Shown here piece by piece: positions 24,401 to 37,891 of a DNA stretch of 64,000 nucleotides (position 1 is the stretch's first letter; each line of letters begins with the position of its first letter). The position numbers and the translations under genes were made by a program. The notes below the pieces were generated by a model. The model worked only from the letters and a program-made list of their open reading frames with translations, had not been told where the DNA came from and did no database searches. The stretch is from Synaphobranchus kaupii (lineage: Eukaryota > Chordata > Actinopteri > Anguilliformes > Synaphobranchidae), in NCBI GenBank assembly GCA_029718625.1, contig CM056385.1, positions 25,736,895 through 25,800,894 of the forward strand, in the 5' to 3' direction.

Positions 24401-26555
24401 TATGGGTAGTCTCTCGCAGTGAAAGAAGGCCACATCTATACAGATGAATCCAATTTTCAGCCCCGTCAGTCTGCGCATTGTCTCGACTTCTTTGTAGCTA
24501 CAAATCAAGCCATTTCACATCAGTCTAAAGGTGAGATTACTGAGGGGATTGGAAAGCATTACTCTTTACCGGTGCCCTGTGGAGATGTGTGTAAATTGTA
24601 ACATTGGGAAGGTAATAATGTGAAATGTCGGATTGGATACTCAGCAGGAGGCCAGATGTGTATAATCCCAAAGGAGTCTAGTTTCTGCCTCTCTAAAAGC
24701 ATACGGAAGATCTTACACAGGGTCTTGTGGACATAGCAAAGAGGCATTGCTCTGCATGACATTGTTTGCCAATCTAGATTGGTACTTTTCACATAATGCC
24801 AAGGCAGCCCTCTTCCATAATGCATTTCCATATTTTCATAAAAGTCCAGACTCTCTGTAAAATTCTTTGTGAAAGGAATTCTATACATGCGTGAATCATG
24901 CTCGTTGTTTTATAATCTGGAAGTATTTTCAATGACACACATTCTGTATGGACATTAGACTGTATTTCTATGGCCAAACATCAGGGGTGCCGAGCGGGAA
25001 CAGGGTGGAGATGTTTCCATGCGTGAATTGTTTTTATATAATCTTGCATAGTGAAATGTGGCCTCAAGATGCCCTTTTCATCAGAACACTGAGGTTGTGC
25101 TTTCATTCCAGTGAGCTCAGGCTACCTTATGATGGAGTCATCAGTATTTTCCATTCTTAGTACTGCACTCAAAGGGGTCTGAGCACTGGCCAACCCCATT
25201 TTGATAGGAAGTACACCCTGAGTATAAGGCTTTATTGTGCATGAGGATTACGGCTTATAAGAATGCCAGTGCCTTTGAGAGGACACCTGCCTTATAAGAT
25301 GGATATTGTAAGGTTAAATACTAATTTTATTATATTTGGAAAGTATAAAGTACTTATCCTGTGAATTAACTTTCCACATTCAATGTGAATATACAGTAAA
25401 ATGTGATTTGTAAAATATATTAAAATATATAAATAATGAGTACAGTAGAACCTCAGAAATATGAAACGCAGAGGTACAAACTGACTGCTCAACAGAACAT
25501 GATATGAACCCAGAAGAAGCACGTACAATTAAGCCTTAATATTAAGCTCTTATAACCACTACTGCAAACAGATGAGCATGAAACTGAAATGAGTCACATT
25601 ACATTGCCATGAAAAATCACAACGCTATCAAAGTTAGACTGAAATAATACAATGTCAGAAAGTAATTGAAAGGAAAAAAATAGCCAGAACAGGCTAAAGA
25701 TAACAGATCACTGAAAAATTGGGTTGTACCTTTGGAAACCCAACTGAGAAAAAAATAACAAATGTTCTAATGAGATCCCACTTAGAGCTGATTTGATTCT
25801 TGGTTAATTATATCTAAGGTGTATAGCTATAGTGTGAGAGTAACCTATATAAAAATAAGGCTACAGTAATGTAAATTATGCACCGCAACATGTTCACTGT
25901 GAAATCAGCTCTGTAACACTGAACATTTTTTATGTGATTATGATGTGCTTCCAAATACATTAGTCCCCATATATCAGTCTTTCTCACCCACAATGTGCTA
26001 CTGTATAAACACAGCAGGGATGCTGTGATCTGACTCTCAGGCAAATATGGCATGAATGCTATGAGCCAGCATGAGCTGAGAAATCTCAATTGTGACATAA
26101 TGGAGATATGCTTCACTGTGCTGTAAATTCATTTTTGAATCCTCAGGAGATTCCCAAAAGTCAAGATATTCATTCAGTTCCTGTTCTAAATTCAACGATT
26201 TATACCTCTAATTCAATCGGGAAAAAAAGGTTTGCTATTTAAATATTTTTATTTTCCAAAAAACCCTTTCAGTGAGTTGACTGTCCAACATTAGTACACT
26301 CTGCAGCTGATGTTTCTAATCTTTATTGAAAAACAAATGGACAAAAACCCTGTGTGTTTGAAAGATAGTCATCAATGAAACCCTAATTGTATGGATTCAA
26401 TCACTGAAATTAAGCACTGTTCTTGTTGTTTTTAAAACAATCTTTACAGACCAGGGTCCATCATGCAAAAGGTTCTTTACAGACTGGGGTTCTTCTTGTC
26501 AAACTGTAAAGAAACAGAAACACTGAGGGTTCAACCGACTGTATGCCGGTTATCT

Positions 26556-26604
26556 AATAATAACAATAATTATAATAATAGTAATAATAATAATAATAAT
26601 GTTG

Positions 26605-26635
<31 letters not shown>

Positions 26636-26637
26636 GG
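26556..26637. repeat. ATA/ATT trinucleotide repeats, mirror arrangement
   Basis: A run of AATAATAAT is followed by GTTGGTT and then ATTATTATT, so the block can fold back on itself. It lies a little upstream of DNA-element copy B. Confidence 0.8.
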
Positions 26638-26744
26638 GATGCACTAATACAGATACTGGTATCGGGTCTGATACTGTGCTCCGATAGCCAGACACGATAC
26701 TGACGATACTCCAATGAGTTGGAGCCAAAAAATAAAAAGAAATA

Positions 26745-28520
26745 GGGTTGGTCTTAAGATGAGGTGTGGCCAGGATAATTTTTGGCTTATTTCTATCTTG
26801 AGCCAGCAGAAAGTGCTTGTGCTAAAACCACCACAAACCTGGTCTGAAGTCATGTCGCAGTTGTTTACACGTTATTTTAACGGCACATATAAGTGCGTCT
26901 ACATAGGCGTGTGCACAACGCGTACACCATCCTGTCTGTTACACACAGGGGTGCGCACAAGCATCACTAAAAATCAAATCAAGATTACAATGTGAAATAT
27001 TATTATTGTGTATGCTATATAAAAAAATGCATAATAATAAAAGGGACCATCGGTCAAAGACCACATATCTGTCCCTCAGTGAAGGGGAATGCCGCCTTAA
27101 ATTGCTTTCATCCCGCCAGATTTGAACAAACTTCTATCATCTCCTGGCAGCTGAGCTGGAGTTTATTTCCTTCTGTCCTGTCCCTATATGCACTCCAACA
27201 TGCAATTAATACATTCAAGTCCCCATCACACCTGTTAGCCAAGAACAAAACAGCAGTTCACGGCAAACTTTGGGTTTCCTGGGGTTCTGCCCCAGCAGAG
27301 AGCGCTGTTATATACTATGTGAAATAAAAGGAGGCCCACTCCATCAACATCCAAGCGATGTGCGATGCTATGTGTAAGGTTACACATGTATTCGCAATTA
27401 TCCTGGATCAAGTTATGACTCTATATTTTGGCCAATAGGTCCCGCAAACTTCCCACAGGACAATCTTCTGTTAGGGGACAATAGTTAAAACAAGCATAAA
27501 AATATCAAAATTACATTATGAAATAGGGATTCATATTTTTTCCAAAAATAAAAGATTTCCTCTCCTGGAATAGACACACATTGATTGTGCCTGGAATCAC
27601 GGGTAAATGGGCTTGTTTTACAGTTTTAGTAATTAAGCTACCAGTAAAAACACGTTGGTCAAATTTCCATAAGCAGGACAATATAAAATGTAAACCTACA
27701 CAAAATATGTGTAAACCTATTGGTTCCCAACCTGACAGCTTTAGTGTATTTAGTATCATCATTAAGACAAAAGAACGCTATTTATGTTATTAATCAATAT
27801 TAGAATGTACGTAGGCTAATATGAACTTTGGATGAAGCTTGAACTTCGCTAGCTGAATTCACTGCCTGTGAGAAGTGTCATGGAATTGATGTTTGACAAT
27901 GCTTTATTGTATAACCAAACAAAATTTGTTAAACAAGCAGGCGTTTGGCGTTTAATTTGGCGTTTTCTAAGGTGAGAGGGAAGCCATGTTCTGGTAGCTT
28001 GTTCTCAGATGCTGCAGCTGTTATAATGAAATTAAACCGCATATATTTTGTAAAATAACAGCACTGGTCAAAGCTAATGGAAAATGTTTTCCTGATTTCC
28101 CGTTATAATATCGCAGGGAAATAGCGGTCAGGAATTACCGGGAACCCGTGCCGGTGTTAAACCCTTAAGTGAAAAATTATTATTGTGTATATCAAAACAC
28201 GTCACATCACGTCCAAATAATACTGATCATAATAGGCTATTGATCCATACAGCCAATTGCTTGCTGGCATGGTTTAACTTTGCACGTGAGCGTGATTCGC
28301 CAGCTGTAAATCACTGTTTCAGTCTTACTGTCAGCCATCATATTAGCAATCTGCCAAGATGCAAACGCAGATGGCTTTTAAAGGGAATGGGATATGACAT
28401 TTTGATTGGTTTATTGCATGTTATACCCAAGTTCAGCCCATTTGCAGCTTGCGCCGTACTTAGTGCTCAAATAACACGCTCTTGACTTGGAGTGGACTTG
28501 GACATGCCCTAAAAGCACTT
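26745..28520 (+). mobile_element. Diverged non-autonomous DNA element, copy B
   Basis: It shares ordered blocks with 16926-18095: GGTCTTAAGATGAGGTGTGG, CCTGTCTGTTACACACAGGG, TAAGCAGGACAATATAAAAT, GCATATATTTTGTAAAATAA and GGACTTGGACATGCCC. The 5' end appears truncated or replaced near 26740. About 500 bp at roughly 26990-27500 has no counterpart in copy A and may be a later insertion. The orientation is the same as copy A. Confidence 0.6.
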
Positions 28521-28859
28521 GCTTTTTTGAATAGCGATAAAACCTACCTCTTAACTCAATTACTTTCAATTAATTCAATGCAAAATAGATAGCCTATCGT
28601 CTTCCACTGCAGAATCCTAAAGGCGACAAAAGTCACTCATAAATGTGGCATGGAAAATGGGATATGTTGCATGGGGAAAATTGGAAATAGATCATTGATT
28701 AAACGCATGCTAGAACCGAGAAAATAGGAAAAGTGAGGAGTTGAAAAATAAAAAGAGCCAGTAAATGATAATGGGAGAGTAAAATGAATTATTTTAAAAT
28801 GTATTTTATCAACTGATTGGAGGCTAAGGAAATGATTAAAAGCTTTTTATTTTTCACAA

Positions 28860-29255
28860 TCCGGATAATAGTGACTAGTAGTTGGAAATTCACAGTGGGT
28901 GGACTCGTTCTGCAAGCGGAAGGCTTCCCAACCACGACCGAATGGGCGTGTCCTATCTTTTTTCACTAAACCACATGCGGGATAGGCCGACATGGTCAAA
29001 ACGAGTCCAGCCACTACGCCAGGTGACAGTGCAAATGGCTCTTAAAAGGACTGAAAAGAGGTCATTTGATTAGCTATGGTTGAATCCAGCTGAAGAACAC
29101 CCACTGATAAATATTCAGCAAAACCCAGCCCATTTTCAACTTGCACAGCGAGCTGTGAGCTGTGCACTCCTCGCCTCTGGTCTGAAAATAGCGAAATTCA
29201 GTACACCCAGTGCACCATACGCTACGCCATTGACTATGAAAATAGAGCCCCAAGA
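28860..29255 (+). mobile_element. Possible third relative of the copy A/B family
   Basis: The stretch ends CCATTGACTATGAAAATAGA followed by GCCCC, and includes CAGCCCATTTTCAACTTGCA. This resembles the terminal part of the copy A/B family, but the match is partial and the left edge is unclear. Confidence 0.35.
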
Positions 29256-30942
29256 GTGTGCCATCTGTGAGATCTACTCTGTAAGCTCTGGCACTGATTT
29301 TCACTGTTATTCAGTAACAGTATATCTTTACAATTTACTGTGCTGGGAGGAATATCTCAAGTTTGCCCTCTGAGCACAGACTTCTGGACTCTTTAGAAAA
29401 GGGCAACATGAGGTTTAAAGTGGCACAGACCAGAAAAACTATTTGAAAGCGAAGGGAAAATGGATCGATCAATAAGATTACAATGAAGCATTGAAGGTCT
29501 TCTACCTTCAAGGCAAGGTATGAGAAGACTGGTATCAGAAATTGCTTGGCTGTCCAGCTTCAGCTTCAGCTCAGCACAGAGAATCTGACTCAGCCCTTTG
29601 ACATAACTCGGTCTTATTGATTGTAACACTTCTCAGTCTATTAAAACAATACGACAGTTGACCGATCTCCTTTAGAGCGCCCTAATGAACTCAGTGGAAA
29701 AAAAAATCAAGACATTTAATTTTCTCCTGAGAATATGCCTTTTCTTTCAGTTTGGCCCTCATCGATATACCTTGGAGGGAAGCATTTGGATTTCATTAGC
29801 TTTTCCACTGCTCGATACGTGTAATAAAAAAACCTTGGAGATATGGAGTTTATTGTGTATGAGTTATTGCAGTTATAAACATCATGGGGGAAATTATTAT
29901 TTCATAGTTTTGCTTTCATTGGGTTGCAACTGCACGCTTATTGTGAGAAAAGTAAAGCTGATAGAGAGGAAGCATGTTGACTTCACCCACTCCAGTTCTG
30001 CGAGTCCCGTCACAAACAAATATTTGGAACTTTTGGTCCCTCGAGGGTTTGAAATTATAGGGTTCTATCAGTAGCTAATATAGTTTTGAGTCATCAAGCT
30101 TTAGCTTGTTCAGGTCTTTCATCATAGCATTGTTGCACATGATGTTCTTTTTACCATGTATAAAAAATTAATTCAGGTGTTTAATCTGTTGTTTCGCAAA
30201 ATTATACAGCTAAGACCATTTCCATAGTTAATAACATAGTCTCTTTTATGAGAGTAAAATATATCCCTGTAATCCTAATTGCTCAGTGTGGACAGGGCTT
30301 TTAAAATAGGGAGCTGGACACCGTGCAGGCTTAAGCAAAGTAATGTGAGGGCGGCGAAGGATGAGCTCAATTTGAATCAGTAAGTGCTCAGCCATAATCA
30401 CACCTTGCATTTCTCAGCATTCATTCATGACCCCCCTATCCAAGGGACCTGTGTGCATTCCTGTATGCGGAGAAGACACAGTCGCATGTTATTATCCTCT
30501 TTTATGGTTTGCAAAAGCCATGCCCTGAAATAGCAAGTGCGATATATTTAACTTTTAACTGGAGCTCAACAACAGTAAAAAATAAGGCAGTTAAAATAAT
30601 AATGAGCATTCACACATATGTGTGCCACGTATGTGTGTTACAACTGTTACATAGGTGACTTCTTACATTATTTATAAATGTAAGCTTCTAGGGAATTTTA
30701 GAGCTAAAATCACATTTTTCACATTCAGGGAAAGAGCGAGAGAGAGTGTTTGTCAGTGATACTTTGGTGCCACTTAACCCCCCACACCCTAGCACAGGGG
30801 TGCCTCCAGGGATTTTGACCCATGAAAAGATACCACCTTGGGCTCCACCACTCCAGGCCAACCTATCCCTGTACAATTACTGTAACTACACCTCCAGAGC
30901 CTAATAATTGACCCATTCAACACTTTAAATAACTGTAGCTCA

Positions 30943-33510
30943 CAGTGCTGCGTTTGACAACAGCTTGATAATTTGCACGTCTTGTTGTACGTCTTGAGAA
31001 TGGGGTTGGCATTCAGGAAACAATTCTAAAGTGGTTTACTTCCTACCTGAACAAGAGAACCTTTTCAGTCAACATTGGTCATTTTTCATCCTCCATGGCT
31101 CCCTTCACATGTGGGGTCCCCCAAGGGTCAATTATAGGTCTGATCCTCGGCGTGAAGTCCCTGTTTGATTGTCTTGAAAATATCAAAGGCTGGATGGCAA
31201 GTAAATTTCTCGAGCTTAATGACAGTCAAGGCCCTAGTATACTTAAAATGAAATTGAATTTGGCAGATTCGCAAAGGCTATCGAACTACTGTCGAATACA
31301 CCACTTGGAGCAAATGTCTATATACTCACTGTGACTTTAGGTCTGTTCATGTAATGATTCTCCACACCAGATAGATTAGAAACTCTTTATATGTTTTGAC
31401 ATCACACACATTGTCTCAATGTGCTAATGTGCCCATTATGCAAATGCAGTCAATGCACTCCTGGAGGAGAAAGACAACGATTCACACATTTGGAAACTAA
31501 AGAAAACTAATTATACTTTTTTAATTACAACATAGGCATTTGCAGTATTGCAATGTTGAAAAAGTCATGGAAGGATATAAATGTGGCATAAACCCTGATG
31601 AAATAATTATAAATCCAAAAATCAAAAAAATCTGAATCACATCGCTGATACGGGGGAACTGGCTCTAGTGTTAAGAAAAAGGAAGAACACGATGAGTAAA
31701 ATCAAAAGGAGTTTCTTTAAAGATGGAATTTCTGTGTCTCTGTAGTCCATGCTTGCGTGGTCATGCAAATGGATATATCCTCGAACAGCTTCAGCAAGTC
31801 TAGACCAATTGCAGGCAAGGTTGTATTGGGTGACGGTGAGTCTGCGTGAAAATTTTGACTAGTTTGGCTGGCCAGCCTGCACACAGCCTTTGTGAATCCG
31901 TTTCGTTTGAAGTATACTGGGGCCTTAAGACTGTTCTATTTGGCCTTCCTAACTCCGTCAGTGATATCACTGGCCACCTTGGGTCACTTTCGTCATTTAC
32001 CAAATAATATGCTAAAAATCTGATTTTTGATTCTGCCCTCAAATTTGACATTCAGATAAATTCTGTTGTGAAAGGTAGTTTTATGAGCTTAGTAAGATAA
32101 CAAAAGTCAAATATTTTCTCTCCATGATTCTGAGAGAGTTCCCCATGCCGTAATACCATCCCGCATTGATGATTGCAATTCACTGTACACAGGAGTTAGT
32201 CACTCATTCCTGTCGCGTCTGCAGCTCGTTCAGAATGCTGCTGCTAGGCTCCTGACTGACACTCGGAAGTGGGACCACATTTCCCCCTATATTGGCATCC
32301 CTTCACTGGCTCCCAGTCAGGTTTATAGTTGATTTTGAGGTTTTATTATTTGTATTTAAAGCATTGAATAGGTTAGTAATTTCTTACATCTCTGACCTCC
32401 TTTGTCCTTATTCTGCTTCTAGGTCACCTGGGTCTTCTGACCAGATGTTTTTGGCTGTCCCACAGATTCAGTTAAAGCTAAAGGGTGATCATGCATTCGC
32501 TGTTGCTGGGGAATAGTTTACCACTCCACGTTAGGTCGGCAGCCTCTATTGACACTTTTAAATCTCGGTTCAAAAGCCCATCTTTTCTACTTGGCCTTTG
32601 AATCCAGTTGAGATCCTCAGTATCATGGTGCATCGTCTTTATGTAAAGTTTTGTGTCTCCTTATTTTTCATTGAAGTTGTACAGCACATTGATCAATGGG
32701 TACGTTTACATGCACACTAATACTCCGATCTGAACCCGGTTATGGCAATACTCTGGTTACTGAAATGGTCATGTAAACACCTTTATCCGATAATGTAAGA
32801 TCATAATCCGTGTTTTTGAAACCCGATTAACACCCCTGGTTTTTTGGCCAAACTTTTGATTTTTTGGGGCATGTAAACACCTTTCTCCGGTTTCTTTCGG
32901 CTTTTCAAAACTACGCATGTCAGGCAGAAGAGGCGGTGTAACGTCAAAATGATTCCACCCGTCAACATTTGCTATGCCTGGGGTTCCTTCAGCATCTCAT
33001 TTCCAGAATTTTATTATTAAATTTGCATTTCACCGGTGAAAATATATTGTTCAGTGTTACGTGCTTGTGTTTGTACTAGCTAAATTAAATAACTGAAATT
33101 TTCGGGAAACTGGCCAGATTTAGAGATCGGTAAAGCTAGCTAGTACAATAATATAAATCAACCACTACTAGCAATTAGCTATAAATAAGTAGCTATAATA
33201 ATTACTAGCTAGCTATAATAATAATAATAGCCTACTAACGTAAATTTTTGACGGGCGGATCATTTTTTCCTTAAAACGGGAAGCAGTTAGTAGCTACGTT
33301 TTCCACAGAGCCGATTATGGTGAGAATCATGTAAACGCGGCTTTTGGAGTAATCACATTTCTTATGTCCATGTGAACGCAATAAGTTAAATACTGGCGTA
33401 AGCTGATCGTTTCCAGTAATCGGATATTGCTGTGCATGTAAACGTACCCAATGTCTTCTTCTTTTTTTTAAAGTGCTTTATAAATAAAGCTGACTTGACT
33501 AGACTACCCT
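30943..33510 (+). mobile_element. Decayed L2-type LINE remains with insertions
   Basis: Pieces of an L2 reverse-transcriptase ORF are visible in order. GCTGCGTTTGACAAC gives a damaged SAAFD-like motif. Frames give WFTSYLNKRTFSVNIGHFSS and then APFTCGVPQGSIIG (30998-31150). IFDSALKFDIQINSVVKGSF lies at 31990-32090. The C-terminal block NSLYTGVSHSFLSRLQLVQN then AAARLLTDTRKWDHISP lies at 32180-32330. The tail AGTGCTTTATAAATAAAGC is at about 33470. Stops and shifts are frequent and the YADD region is missing, so it is long dead. A MITE splits the 3' end (32698-33449). Confidence 0.85.
32698..33449. mobile_element. MITE nested in the L2 3' end
   Basis: Terminal inverted repeats read GGGTACGTTTACATGCACAC at the left and, inverted, GGGTACGTTTACATGCACAG at the right. 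They are flanked by a 3-bp AAT duplication inside L2 sequence that resumes at AATGTCTTC. It is 752 bp with no ORF. A 3-bp target duplication suits PIF/Harbinger or ISL2EU relatives; the superfamily is not certain. Confidence 0.8.
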
Positions 33511-33770
33511 TGCATGCCTGCAGCTGTCCTGTAGTCCAATACTTACTGTCCTATATTTACTTACTGTCCTATATTTACAATAAACAATACAAATACTTAT
33601 AATACTGTGCGGACAATGCACACAACATTCTGCATAAAGTGGAACTCATCTGATGCAAGACTATCTGATAGACTGTATTGGAAATGTGCTAAAGGCCAAC
33701 ATTCACAGTCTTAATGTGGTAAAATCTGGGCAATTCTCATATCATTAATTAAGGACTAAATGCAAATAAA

Positions 33771-33785
33771 GGGGGGGGGGGGGGG
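33771..33785 (+). repeat. Poly(G)15 tract
   Basis: A run of 15 G on the plus strand between AT-rich flanks. Length is unreliable if homopolymers are over-called. Confidence 0.85.
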
Positions 33786-34068
33786 TCACTTTTTTGCCAA
33801 AAACAAGAAAGAAAAAAAAAAACGTTAGTTTTATTAGGACATTGTAAATCAAATATTATATCAATCTCAATTTCAATAACTGAGGAATATAAAGTTATTA
33901 ATCCTATGTTCTAGAGGTCTGCATCGGGGTAGAAACGAGGCCCAAGCCTGCCTAAGCCTGACGTCTTTACAGCCCAACAAGTTTTAAACAAGATAGAACA
34001 GCCTGTACCCGATAGAACACCCATAAATAATGCACTGCGAATGAAGGTGCTTGTGATTGTGGAGAGGA

Positions 34069-34088
34069 GGGGGGGGGGGGGGGGGGGG
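34069..34088 (+). repeat. Poly(G)20 tract
   Basis: Twenty G follow GGAGAGGA. It is a G-quadruplex candidate and likely hard to sequence accurately. Confidence 0.85.
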
Positions 34089-35767
34089 ACACACTTCCGC
34101 CAGCTGTTAACAACAACAATTAACAACAATGGCGCAAAGCTTCTAGTTTCTGTAACATTATGCTCAACTACCAAATTAAAATCACCGCATTTAAGCTTTC
34201 ACACTTATTTTTTAAACACTTTTTTTCTGCTAAAACATGCACTTCTGCAACAAACAGCACAGGAGTGACATTCTCTTTCTTTCAGTAGTATGTATTTGCA
34301 TACAGTTTGTAAAATAGAGGAATAATTGATATTTTAATGATCAGAACAGGCTATCCAGCTAGCTTTAGTGCCATTTTTCCTGCTATTAAAGTTGACGTTA
34401 ATACGATTATCACTGTTCATATTGATCAGAACAGCCAGCTAGTGTTAATAATGTTGTTTTTCCGTCTGTTAAACGTTACATTAATAAGTTTATCACAGCT
34501 ATAAACAGGCCCTATACCCCGCCGATCACATCATACCTTCGGGCCCTGTCGGGTTCAGGTCAGGATGCAGATCTCTGCTATGTTCTAACATTTATTGAAG
34601 GCCCCTGTCAGTCAGCGCACTTGGAATCATCATAACCCCGCCCCGCGACCCCTGCATGCACACGCTTGTGTGTGTGTGTGTGTGTAAACTAGCATGCCAT
34701 ATGCATTATGCATACAAACCACATGAATATAAACATGTACGAAAGATGCAAATGTTCCTGTTGGAAATGTAAGCCACAGTTTAGATTGACTGTAAACCCT
34801 AGACATGTCAGTACACGGCACACATTTGCTGATTGGCGCTGGTACTGCTCTCTCTATCTTTCTCTCTCTTTCATTGCAATTGTAACCCATATACCACCGT
34901 GTCTGTACCTTTGGACTGCAGGGCTCTCACACTCACAGAATCAACTGCAATGAAGTGCCCCAAAAGTGTCACCGTGGAACCCCCACATCTCATAAACCCT
35001 CGCCAGGCAGCACAGTTCCCCATTCGCGGTGATTTGACATGACTGACTCCTCCACTGGCTCTTGCTGCGGTGCAGAGGCTTGTAGGTAATAGATCTCCCA
35101 CCTCTATCATTTATTTGGCATGTTTCATGAATAATATGTAGTTTAATCTTAGTTGACACTTCATCCATTGTAATATATTTGGAAAGATTGTTCGATAGCA
35201 CAGATATTAACATTCAAAAGTAATGTGTTGGCCACTGTATTTCAAATAACAGTTTTATTTATGAATTTATTTTTTCTATAAGACTATTTATATTCTACAG
35301 TAATAGTGCACATGCATGGTCATACAGCAGATGTGTGTATTTCTGCTATCTATTATTAAGACCTATTCTTCATGGATTGTTAATTGGAAGTTTCAGTGTG
35401 TACTTTTATAAAGAAACAACATCTGTGTGTTCTCACCTATCATGAACCCCTCCATGCTTTCTTTGCGCTATGAATTTAGATAAAATGTTTGAGAAAAAAT
35501 GTAGAGAAAAAAAATCAGTCAAAGCTGTCAAAGATACCCAGGGATGGGCCTTATTTGGATACGACGAAATCATGTTAACGATGATGGGCTCTTGAACTGG
35601 ATATGAATGTAAACTCCTTAATATATTAATTTAAGTGTTGCACTTCTAAACTGAAACTAATATTACAATTTCAGCACATAGATAAATGTTAGTGGTTGAA
35701 CTGTTGCTAAATATCTGTTGTAAGTTTTCCCTATTCTAAAAAAAACATATTTCAGTTACCTGTCCTA

Positions 35768-36677
35768 CAGTGAGCACCATAATTCATTGGACAGTGACAC
35801 ATTTTTTGTTATTTTGGTTCTGTACTCTAGCAGTTTAAGTTTAAAAGGATACAATGACAATGAGGCTGAAGTGCAGACTGTCAGCAGTAATTTGAGGATA
35901 TTTTCATCCATATCGGATGAACAGTTCAGAAATGATAGAACCTTTTGTACATAGTGCCCCCCATTTCCGGGCATCAAAAAATATTGGACAGTTTAACATA
36001 ATGTAGAATAAAGTAATCATTTTTAATATTTGGTCGCATATTCTTTGCATACCATGACTTCCTGATATCTGTGACCCAACAACATCAAAAGACTCTTGGT
36101 ACTTATTTTCTGGTACTCTTACAAGTGGCACTATAACTTCTCTGCATTTGAATGGATCTCTATGGGAATTGGGGGGTGGGACTAGATTTAGCTGTAAATT
36201 TTGTTGGAACAGTATGGAATACATGGTTGGCGAAATGGCTGTAAGTCATCAAGGGTCTGAGGTATAAAACGAGCCTCAAACCATCACTCTGCTGCCAGAT
36301 ATGCAGTAGATATGGATGGATCACTTTAAGGGTTATTTCTCCTGACAAATTTTCCTATTAAACTTGAAAAATAAGTCAGGAGAAGAAACCATTCAAGTTA
36401 TCCATCAATATCTACTGCATATCTGGCAGCAGAGTGATGATTTAAGGCTTGTTTGATACATCAGACCCTTGATGGCTTAGAGCCATTTAGCCAGCCATGT
36501 ATTCCATACTGGTCCTGTGTAATTTAGAGCTAAATCTAGTCCCACCCCCCAATTCCCATAGAGATCCATTCAAATTCAGGTTATAGCATAGCTTGTATCA
36601 TTTCAAACTCAAAGTACTAGAGTACAGAACCAAAATAACAAAACGTGTCACTGTCCAATGAATTATGGTGCTTACTG
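35768..36677 (+). mobile_element. Palindromic Tc1-like MITE, copy 1
   Basis: A 910-bp element sits between TA dinucleotides (35766-35767, 36678-36679) with ends CAGTGAGCACCATAATTCAT and, inverted, CAGTAAGCACCATAATTCAT. CAGT ends at a TA target are typical of Tc1/mariner. The two halves are long inverted repeats meeting near 36340. The left arm carries extra unique sequence (CCTTTTGTACATAGTGCC, TTTGGTCGCATATTC). There is no transposase ORF. Confidence 0.88.
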
Positions 36678-37501
36678 TATATCTGCAGACTGCTCACATG
36701 TACTCATAAACACATTTAAACTACTGTAGCATTGCGAATAGGAACAGACTCAAACAAATTTAATGATGTAACTTTAGAAGGAGTATCCTACCTTGTTAGG
36801 CACAAGCCTACTTAAAAAAAAAAAAAAGAGAAATGTGCAGTGCAATATTTGTTGGTTTAATTGTTCACAGTGGGCTTTAAGCTGTCAGTCATGCCACTGA
36901 AAGTTCGTCACTTTATACAAAGCAGTTTCAAGTTGTTTGTTACAACTTGTTGTACTTTTTTATTTTGCTCTATAGGGAGAGTATGTACTCTGAAGAATAC
37001 AAGTCTGGATTTTGTGCAATGTTGCCTGTAAATCAGAGAGATTCCCACTAATATTTAAAGCACAACATTCACACATATTTTCATTGCAATTTTCCCTTTA
37101 ATAAATCAACCATGAACTGATCGCTGGTTATCTGCACCATATACTTTTTATGTTGCAAACAAATCTATCAAAATGTAAGCTAATTGAAACAGACCAAGCT
37201 GAAAAGATTACATGAAAACACTTATCTACCTGCTCAATAATTTCCAATGCATGGGCGTCAATTAACCTCCAATTCTACTTCTGCCATTCCAGGCACTTAT
37301 GAAGCACTACAGACTCTCTAATCAATTAGCCCTGAATGCTAATGGCCTTTACTTTCCAGCTTTGGATTGCATACGGTCAATTAGAATGTGACCTTGGGAA
37401 GTGCAGATAGACCGAAAAAACAAGGCTTAACGTTGAAACTGGAGGGGGAGGAGCAGAGGGTAAGGCTGGAAGGATCGGGGTACAGGGTAGGCGGAGCTTA
37501 C

Positions 37502-37741
37502 CAATGACGTAGGTGAGCAGGAGGGCGAGTGTGATGGTGATGGCGGTGGCGCTGAGGGCTGTACATTTCCAGTTGCAGCACTTGTAGGGCTTGCTGAAGC
37601 TGAAGGCGGGTCTGGAGAAAGTGCTCCTGGGCAGAGGTCGCGGCGGGGGGGGAGTACACCGTGTTGGAGGTGAGGGGGTAGTTCTGGCTTGCCGCGCTGA
37701 AGAGGGCCGAGGAGCCAGACCCGTGCTTGAACAGGAAATGC
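37502..37741 (-). CDS. tenm3: Teneurin-3 exon, end of cytoplasmic domain and transmembrane start
   Basis: The acceptor is gatttgcag and the donor is GTCATTG followed by gtaagc. The reading starts [20 protein letters not shown], then [12 protein letters not shown], which is teneurin-3 wording. After that the frame as written is wrong. One frame over, the family sequence resumes as [27 protein letters not shown] and the hydrophobic helix [19 protein letters not shown]. The switch falls in a run of eight C (plus-strand G8, 37645-37652). With seven the exon would be 239 bp and both splice phases (2 and 1) would fit its neighbours. The short helix is the single transmembrane segment of this type II protein, completed by the exon at 19313. 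I judge the shift a sequence error rather than a real lesion. Confidence 0.93.
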
Positions 37742-37788
37742 CTGCAAATCAGCGATGGAAGGGACATCTCAATCAGTGGGTGAAGATC

Positions 37789-37843
37789 ACACACACATAC
37801 ACACACGCACACGCACACACACACACGGATGCGCACACACACG

Positions 37844-37891
<48 letters not shown>

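Larger units (their letters stand above)
19601..37501. other. tenm3 intron, 18 kb in total from 19472
   Basis: Large intron between the transmembrane exons. Elements found in it are listed separately: dispersed repeat 21311, DNA-element copies 26745-29255, L2 30943-33510 with a nested MITE, poly(G) tracts and a palindromic MITE at 35768. Simple ATT/ATA repeats lie at 26556-26637 and a (TG)n tract at 34666-34685. The long blocks 19920-21300, 21560-26550, 29260-30900, 34100-35760 and 36680-37500 are AT-rich and show nothing I can name. Confidence 0.6.
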
